Positions 57,928 to 64,000 of a stretch of 64,000 bases of DNA are shown piece after piece; position 1 is the first letter of the stretch; each line of letters starts with the position of its first letter. The position numbers and the translations under genes were made by a program. The notes beneath the pieces are model-generated. The model saw nothing but the letters and a program-made list of their open reading frames with translations, was not told where the DNA came from and did not search any database. Origin of the DNA: Dillenia suffruticosa (taxonomy: Eukaryota > Streptophyta > Magnoliopsida > Dilleniales > Dilleniaceae). The DNA is taken from contig JAVTVX010000008.1 of NCBI GenBank assembly GCA_033439265.1, positions 3,906,001 to 3,970,000 on the forward strand, read 5' to 3'.

Positions 57928-58112
57928 ACCAAACTCTTTTAGGTTGAGTGGTCGGACACTCTATCCCCTTAATTAGAAGTCTCGAGTTCGAATCCTGAGA
58001 ATGACCAAAAAGGATTTGAGAAAGCCAACTCCTAAAATGGGCTCCACAATGTTCAAATCAGATTAATCGGGCAAAGTTCGAATACCAACGGTGAAAAAAA
58101 AAGAGAGAGAGA
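57928..58112 (+). mobile_element. tRNA-derived SINE with 11-bp target duplication
   Basis: The insert carries an A-box-like AGGTTGAGTGGTC and a B box GTTCGAATCC (57986-57995) with RNA polymerase III spacing, and ends in an A-tract and GA run. Flanks GAAAGCTGATC (57917-57927) and GAAACCTGATC (58113-58123) differ at one base. The matching sites at about 10990 and 39030 show the uninterrupted form (AAACCTAATCT, AAACCTGATCT). Confidence 0.82.
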
Positions 58113-58279
58113 GAGAAACCTGATCTTCTTGTGTTTGGTGTGGGGAGGTGTGCTTTTGCAAGCTCATCAATGAGCATAGAAAACTCTAATCCGTGGATTT
58201 GCTACCCTTGCATAGGTTTTTTACATATATGGCAGGAAGATAAAATGATCATACAAGACATTAGGGACAACACTTGGAA

Positions 58280-60039
58280 TCATGCGGAGAATCCCTTACA
58301 TTCAATCACAACAACAGAAAGCTTCTCCCATATGTGAGCCAGGAACCTGAAATAAGCCACTCTCCAAGATTTCTTGAATATTATAGGACCAAGGACACAC
58401 CAAAACCCCACCACAAATCCCCATCCCATACCCAGATAAAACAACATTGAATTGTTTTCATTGCCGTCTTCATTATCTGGAGCACTGATGGCATGAGGTG
58501 GTGCCTCCATATTATCAATGGGACAACCAGTTGTGAGAGGAGGTCCACAAAGATTGTTTCCTGAAAAACTGTAAGAGTCAAAACTTGCTAGCTGTGTCCC
58601 TAATGGAATTTTACCGGACAAATTGTTGTGTGACAAATTCAAATGACTTAAAAAACTTAGATTCAAAATGGTCGGTGGAATTTCTCCAGAAAATTGATTC
58701 CAGGAGAGGTCAAGAGATTCTAATGAACTCAGATCACCAATCTTCTCTGGGATTACTCCTGTGAAATGATTTCGGGATAAGTTCAATGACCCAAGAGACC
58801 CATAAGCTCGTTTGGTATCTTTCCAAAGAAATTATTACTTGAAAGGTCCATGTAACTTGCAAGACCAAGACTATTTTCATATAAATCCTCCTTTCCTTTT
58901 GTCACAAGTTGAATGCTTTCTGCCACCCCCAATAATGTGTCGCCGTTAATGGACGAAGTGGTTCCAGGCCAAATGGGCCCAGAAAATTGACTAAAGGTCA
59001 TGGCTGTAAAATTCTTGAAACAAGTTGGAATTTCTCCAAAAAAATTGTTATGTGCAATATCCAAGATTTGAAGGGAAGTGAGGTGACAAAGCTCCTTAGG
59101 AATTTCACCTTCAAATCCATTTGAGCGAATAGTGAGAAATTCTATGTTGATAAGACGTTGCCCGACCCATTTTGGTAATTTTCCGATAAAGGAATTCATG
59201 CTAAGATCAAGAGTCTGTAACCGTGAACAATTTTGTAAAGACAAGGGTAGCTGCCCATTAAGCCTATTATTTTCTAGGTGCAAGGACACGAGGTTTCTCA
59301 AGTATCCCATTGATTTTGGAATTTGTCCGGTACATATGTTGTTTCCCAACCAGATCACCGCTAGATTTGGCCAAGACATCCAACAATTAGGAACATCTCC
59401 AGACAAATTATTATTTTGAAGATTTAAAACTTCAAGTCCATAATATTCCTCAGTTCTATGACAGAGGAAGTGGGTTATATCGCCAGAGAATGAGTTATTT
59501 GAAAGATCTAACCCTGATACATTTGAAGAGAGAATAGGCAATGGACCACTCAATTGGTTGGAGTTGAGTTTGATGGCGGAACTGGCAATGTGGCTATGGA
59601 AAATGTTTGGAACTTGGCCATATATTTGATTGTCAGCAAGACTCACAGCATAAATGTTTGCACACAAGTTCCAAAACCACATAGGAATGCTATCTGAAAT
59701 TCCGGTGCTTGATAAGTCCAAGATGGAAAGACCCTTTTGTGATTGAAGCCACAAGGGAAATTGAGGACCCAATTGCCAACCATCCATAACTAGTTGTTCA
59801 AGTTCAAAACAAGGGATCCAATCACTACTAACATTTAATATCAAAGAGTTTTCTGATGCCCATAGTGATTTCAAATTGCAAAGATTGGTGAAATGAACTC
59901 TAGACACAATTCCATCCAGCTTATTATTTTCAAATCTAAGCAACTTCAACTGTGAAAGTTGGCCAAGACTTTTGGGGAGGGATTCATTAAGCTGATTGTG
60001 ATACAAAGATAATGCTCTCAAAGAGGTCAATTGTCCTAT
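58280..60039 (-). pseudogene. RLP4: LRR receptor-like protein, truncated by CACTA and frameshifted
   Basis: The C-terminal half of an RLP, from the last IGQLTSL module (60039) to a normal end (GMGWGFVVGF helix, YFRF tail, TGA at 58280). A 7-bp deletion near 58790 (AATGACCCAAGAG against AATGACCGCAATGCCAAGAG in RLP3) stops the frame after ELMGLL; the rest continues in another frame at 58280-58786. The 5' half is separated by the CACTA element that starts at 60040 and lies outside the window, if it still exists. Otherwise it is close to RLP2 and RLP3, with its own island variant (PIWPGTTSSINGDTLLG). Confidence 0.92.
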
Positions 60040-62054
60040 CACTACAAAACAAGTGAGTTATTCTGACGGACTAAAACCGTCTTCTAAATATGATAAAACC
60101 GTTGGTAAAAGCTTCTCCGATGGATGAAGTTTTAGTCGGTAATACACCAGTCGGGATAGGTGTATTCCGACACTTTTCATGACCGTTGGAGCATGTCATA
60201 TATTTATAGTGACGGTTAGAACTGTTGGTACAATTTAGCATTTTATCATAGGTTTAAAATAGTGTTGAGAAAACTTAATACTTTTATCATCGGTTGTCAT
60301 ATTAGTACCTATGTCGATTATGTTACTATCATATTATGACATATATAAAATCGTTTGGAAATGTTATTACTTTTATTTTCGGTTGTACAATTGTTAAGAA
60401 ATATTGTGATCAATTTATGGTCGGTTAGGAAACGTTAAGAAATGTTAGTACTTTTATCGTCACTATAGTTGATTACTACTACCATCACTTATTAATTACT
60501 TACTTCTCGGTTACTACAATCATCAGTTACTAGTTACTTACTTCTCGGTTACTACTATTGTTACTTACAAGTCAGTTACTAGTCAGTTACTGCGCATATC
60601 TTCGTATGTGAGGAAATGTTATAAGTTTTATGAATAGTTAGTACAAGTATTCGGAAATATAACTAAAAGTTTGAAAATAAAGAAAATAGTAAAGTATTAT
60701 AATCTTGGAGAATGATTGATATAATAGGATAAATAAATAAAAAATTACATATCTCATAAGCATGTCCCACAATCCATATATCTTCTTCTGAGATGTTTAT
60801 ACAAATGCTTCACTTCAATTATCAAAAGAATTTTCGGCACAATCAATCTTCATTCAATCTATTCATTTACAAAAAGAAGTAGAGTCAGATGAAATATAAT
60901 ATAATAGTACAAAAATGGTTATAAATAAAAATATTACTATGTTAAAAATAAAATAAAAATAAGTAGTGACAGGAGTATAATTGAATGATACATATTAAAA
61001 ATAGTTATAGATAAAAATATTACCTTTTGAGACGGAGTCAGGCGATGATGATGGTTGTTGGTTTTTATGTGTACTCTCAGCATCTTGTATTGAAGAAACT
61101 TAAAAACAAATAATTTGGATTATTTTTGAAAAGTAAGAGTGAAATTAATAAGATTGTGCTGAAATAGAAATAGAGAAATAACATACCTGAACACCAACAA
61201 TAAGTCTTACTTCATTAACCATATTCATCAATTCATCTTTATTTCCAGTTTCAACATGCATAGCAATATGAAGAAGAACATTACTTAATATAATTTTGTT
61301 CCATTAATCATTGCATCATATGAGTTATATCTTCTTTCTCAACTCTGGTTGAATGCATATTTTGTGATGCATATCCGATTCTTTCCGGTGAATCAAGACC
61401 TTTAACTTTAGAGATAATATCACTTTTTCAAGATAAATTTGAACTTTCTATTTGGTCTTTTTCACTCTCGACAGACTTTATTTGACTCTTCATCATTTCG
61501 TATTAAGTAAATAAATGAAACGTGAATGTCGATAAATCAAAAAATATATAAAAATAATCATCTATACCATAACTTTTGATACTTTGGTAGAAATAAAACT
61601 GTCATCCAATCAGGTTCTACTTATTCTGCTCTACAAGGTTTTGTCCTAAATTGTGTTGTCTGTAATAATAAAATGTGATTCTAAATCTATAAAATATTAT
61701 GCAGTAAAATTAATTATAAGTAAAATAAAATATGAGTTGTTTATATCTTCTCAACAATGAGTTTGGCAAATGATTTGGATTCTAAGTAATGATATGTTTT
61801 TAAACCAAAACCAAATCAAACCTGTGTAGCATATTAGGATGATTGGGCTTCTTCTTCAGAGTAAAGTTGTTCTTCGGATGGCTTCGTTTAATTTTTCCCA
61901 CATTGAGTTAGGAAAATTTGAAATAAAATTTTGGTGAAGTCGCAAGATTTGAAAAATTGAAAAAAGAGATTATGGTTAAGTCATAAGATCTGAAGTTTGA
62001 GGGAGAAGAGCTTATCACGAAAGGTTTTTGAGGGAAAGATGGTTTATCGAGAAT

Positions 62055-62980
62055 GATTTATTATATATTTGATTTAGGCGCTTAAATAAATTTTTAGAAC
62101 CCGCTATTTTTTTTCGCTTTTTTTTAAGTTTAATTTCAAATTTCATTTTTTGTATTTGTGTTTTTGTTTTTGTTATAAAATTATAACATTTTACTACATT
62201 TTTACCCTAAATATTACATAGAACAACCTTAAACTTATATCATTACATTATTTTATTTAATAATATTAAATATATCATTATTCTATATTATTTAAAAATT
62301 TTGATATAATCCATAAATAAAAATTTTTATATAATAAAAAAAGCAGAGACATGGTATGTGTAGGCCAACACGAGCGCCCGGCCATGCCAGCACCGGCGCC
62401 TGCTCACACATGCCACCACATGCATGCAACCTCCCGCGGGCGCTCGACAATGCCAGCACGGGCACCAGTGCATGCGCGCCTATGCAAGCTCGTGTGACAT
62501 TATTACTACTGACTACCTTCTTACTACTTGTTTACTATCTAACTTATAAATTTTGGAGGGAAAGAAGATTTGTAGAGAATAATTTATTATATATTTGATT
62601 TAAGGACTCAAATAAAATTTTAGAACCAGCAATTTTTTCCCGCTTTTTGTAAGTTTAATTTCATTTTTTTATTATTACATCATGAGCAATTTCATTTTAT
62701 GTATTTGTGATTTTATTTTTATTACAATATTGAAATATGTTACTACATTCTTACCCTAAATATTACATTACAATAAATAATGATTCTAAATTTATATCAT
62801 TACATTATTTAAATTAATAATATTAATTATATTATTATTCTACATAATTCATATTTGAAATTTTTGATATAATCATGTGTGAAAATTTTTATATAATAAA
62901 AAAAGTATTGACATGGCATGTGTGGGTCGACACGGGTGCTCGGTCATACCAGCACAGGCGCCTACGTACCTAACTTATAA
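62055..62980. repeat. Internal direct repeat in the CACTA element, about 0.5 kb
   Basis: Two diverged copies (about 62055-62500 and 62580-62980) share the order TTATTATATATTTGATTTA, AATTTTAGAACC, CGCTTTTT, ACATTACATTATTT and then the GACATGG-ATGTG GC-rich patch. Confidence 0.7.
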
Positions 62981-63439
62981 ATTTTCAAAAACTCTACTAT
63001 ATTATTACTATTTACTATATTATTACTACTAATTATAAATTTTTAAAAACTCTACTTACTACTAGTAAATTTTGTATGTTAACAATTTATTTAATTTTTG
63101 ACATATCTCTTTTTTTTTCTTAGTGAGCTTATTATTATAATCATATGCAATCTAACTTTTAGAAATATTGTTACAATTTTGAGTATTTGTTTTAGTAAAC
63201 TAATTAAGAATTAAATATAGTTTTCATATTTGTTACACCAATTGTTACTATGTATTATACCGAGTGCATTAATTAATGAAAAAAATATAAAAATAGAAAA
63301 TGATTAAGTAATATGTAAACAAAATTACTTTTCCTATACATATGCATCTCATCCTACTCTATCAACATCATCATCATCATTCATCTCGATTAATATATTT
63401 CCTTCATCTTCATCAATATTAGTTCAAATCCACTTATTT

Positions 63440-63880
63440 GTTGAGAGATTAGTTTCTGAATTGAAATGATGAATTGTCACTTCATCGCCCATATCAAATT
63501 CATCTCCAACTTTGACATATTTTACAACAAGTCATCCTTTATGTCTTTTATCAGCCACATAAAATATTTTCTTTGCTTGGAATGCTAACACATAAGAATT
63601 ATCCAGCAAATCATCGTCGGTATGATACTGGTATGATTGAGATAGGAAAAATTGATAAAAGTTGAACCAAATCTATCCTTCTTGCATCCTTATTGTAGGT
63701 CAACCCAATCATACCAAAATAATACAAATGTATACATTCCATTATAGTTTACTTGAATGATTTCTCTTAAGATGCCATAACAATTAACTTTACCTTGAAT
63801 TGATCTTTTATCCCTCGCACTTGCATAACTAACATCATTAACTACTACTGCCATAACTCTTGAATTCTGAGTTTGAAGGC
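63440..63880 (-). pseudogene. CACTA transposase-associated (DUF4216-like) remnant
   Basis: The minus strand reads ASARDKRSIQGKVNCYGILR, NYNGMYTFVLFWYDWVD, then GCKKDRFG. After a shift come DDDLLDNSYVLAFQAKKIFY and VADKRHKG. The order CYG..EI...Y.....LF..DW, FG.T..NF, D.....F.LA.QA...FYV.D matches the DUF4216 domain found with TNP2-type CACTA transposases. A TAA after WVDLQ, a frameshift near 63620 and a TGA in place of Trp after KRHKG disable it. Confidence 0.8.
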
Positions 63881-64000
63881 ATTTTTCACGATTTTTTACC
63901 TGAAATCGATATTAGCTATTGTAATTTCTAATGAATGGATCTGGTCCACGAGCAATCAATTTAATTTCATCTGTAATCTCTCCGATATATTTTGGATTAG

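Larger units (their letters stand above)
57151..58279. repeat. RLP 3' flank block, unit C copy
   Basis: It matches 9976-11157. It includes an RLP relic at 57315-57400 and a SINE at 57928-58112 that the other two copies lack. Confidence 0.75.
60040..64000. mobile_element. Large degenerate CACTA element (continues beyond the window)
   Basis: It begins CACTACAAAACAAGTG in the middle of an RLP LRR codon run. The first 600 bp carry the expected subterminal words (GACGG, ACCGTC, then TTACTTACTTCTCGGTTACT repeats). Further in are AT-rich DNA, two GC-rich patches of GCCAGCACCGGCGCC-type sequence (62360-62500 and 62920-62970) and a transposase-associated remnant on the minus strand (63440-63880). The right terminus and target duplication are not in the window; the left flank would supply TAT. 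Confidence 0.85.

Overview
This window is nuclear DNA from a flowering plant, most likely a woody eudicot. I cannot name the species. It is AT-rich, and its genes are plant-specific: LRR receptor-like proteins, a PPR protein, and SWIB and SWIM zinc-finger exons. Its transposons are typical of plants (Athila-like and chromodomain Ty3/gypsy LTR elements, CACTA, hAT MITE, tRNA-derived SINEs).

The backbone is a tandem array of intronless LRR receptor-like protein genes (RLPs; EIX/HcrVf type, no kinase), all on the minus strand. RLP1 (1-1606) is cut by the window edge and frameshifted. RLP2 (11158-14388) and RLP3 (39201-42527) are intact. RLP4 (58280-60039) is broken by a 7-bp deletion and a CACTA insertion. 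What was duplicated is more than the RLP. Each repeat unit, read left to right, also carries an RLP 5' flank, a block with a 30-codon membrane-peptide ORF and (in one unit) a ZSWIM7/SWS1-like last exon, a truncated PPR pseudogene, a SWIB-domain exon, and a decayed second RLP 3' end just downstream of the next RLP. Unit A is 1607-11157, unit B 14389-39200 and unit C 42528-58279. Unit B also holds an orphan RLP 5' flank (16326-17420), probably the mark of a lost fifth RLP.

Mobile DNA explains most of the difference in unit length. Unit A has a 404-bp hAT MITE with a perfect 8-bp target duplication (3499-3902) and a CACTA-like piece (from 5381). Unit B has a SINE (16750-16968) and an Athila-like element with gag and protease but no pol (28872-38044); a 1608-bp CACTA element sits in one of its LTRs (36306-37913). 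Unit C has a chromovirus (43866-52107, target duplication GAAAC) whose interior has been replaced by part of a second gag-only Athila-like element; a short PPR-like filler lies at the breakpoint. A second SINE (57928-58112) lies beside RLP4. The right end of the window (60040-64000) is a degenerate autonomous-type CACTA element with a transposase-associated remnant.

The likely functional products are RLP2 and RLP3: membrane-anchored extracellular LRR proteins of the type that signals through SOBIR1/BAK1-like kinases in pattern-triggered immunity. They differ in the copy number of a 24-residue LRR module (2, 5, 4 and at least 1 in RLP1-4) and in their island domains. This fits a rapidly diversifying recognition locus. 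Most of the rest is pseudogene, gene fragment or transposon.
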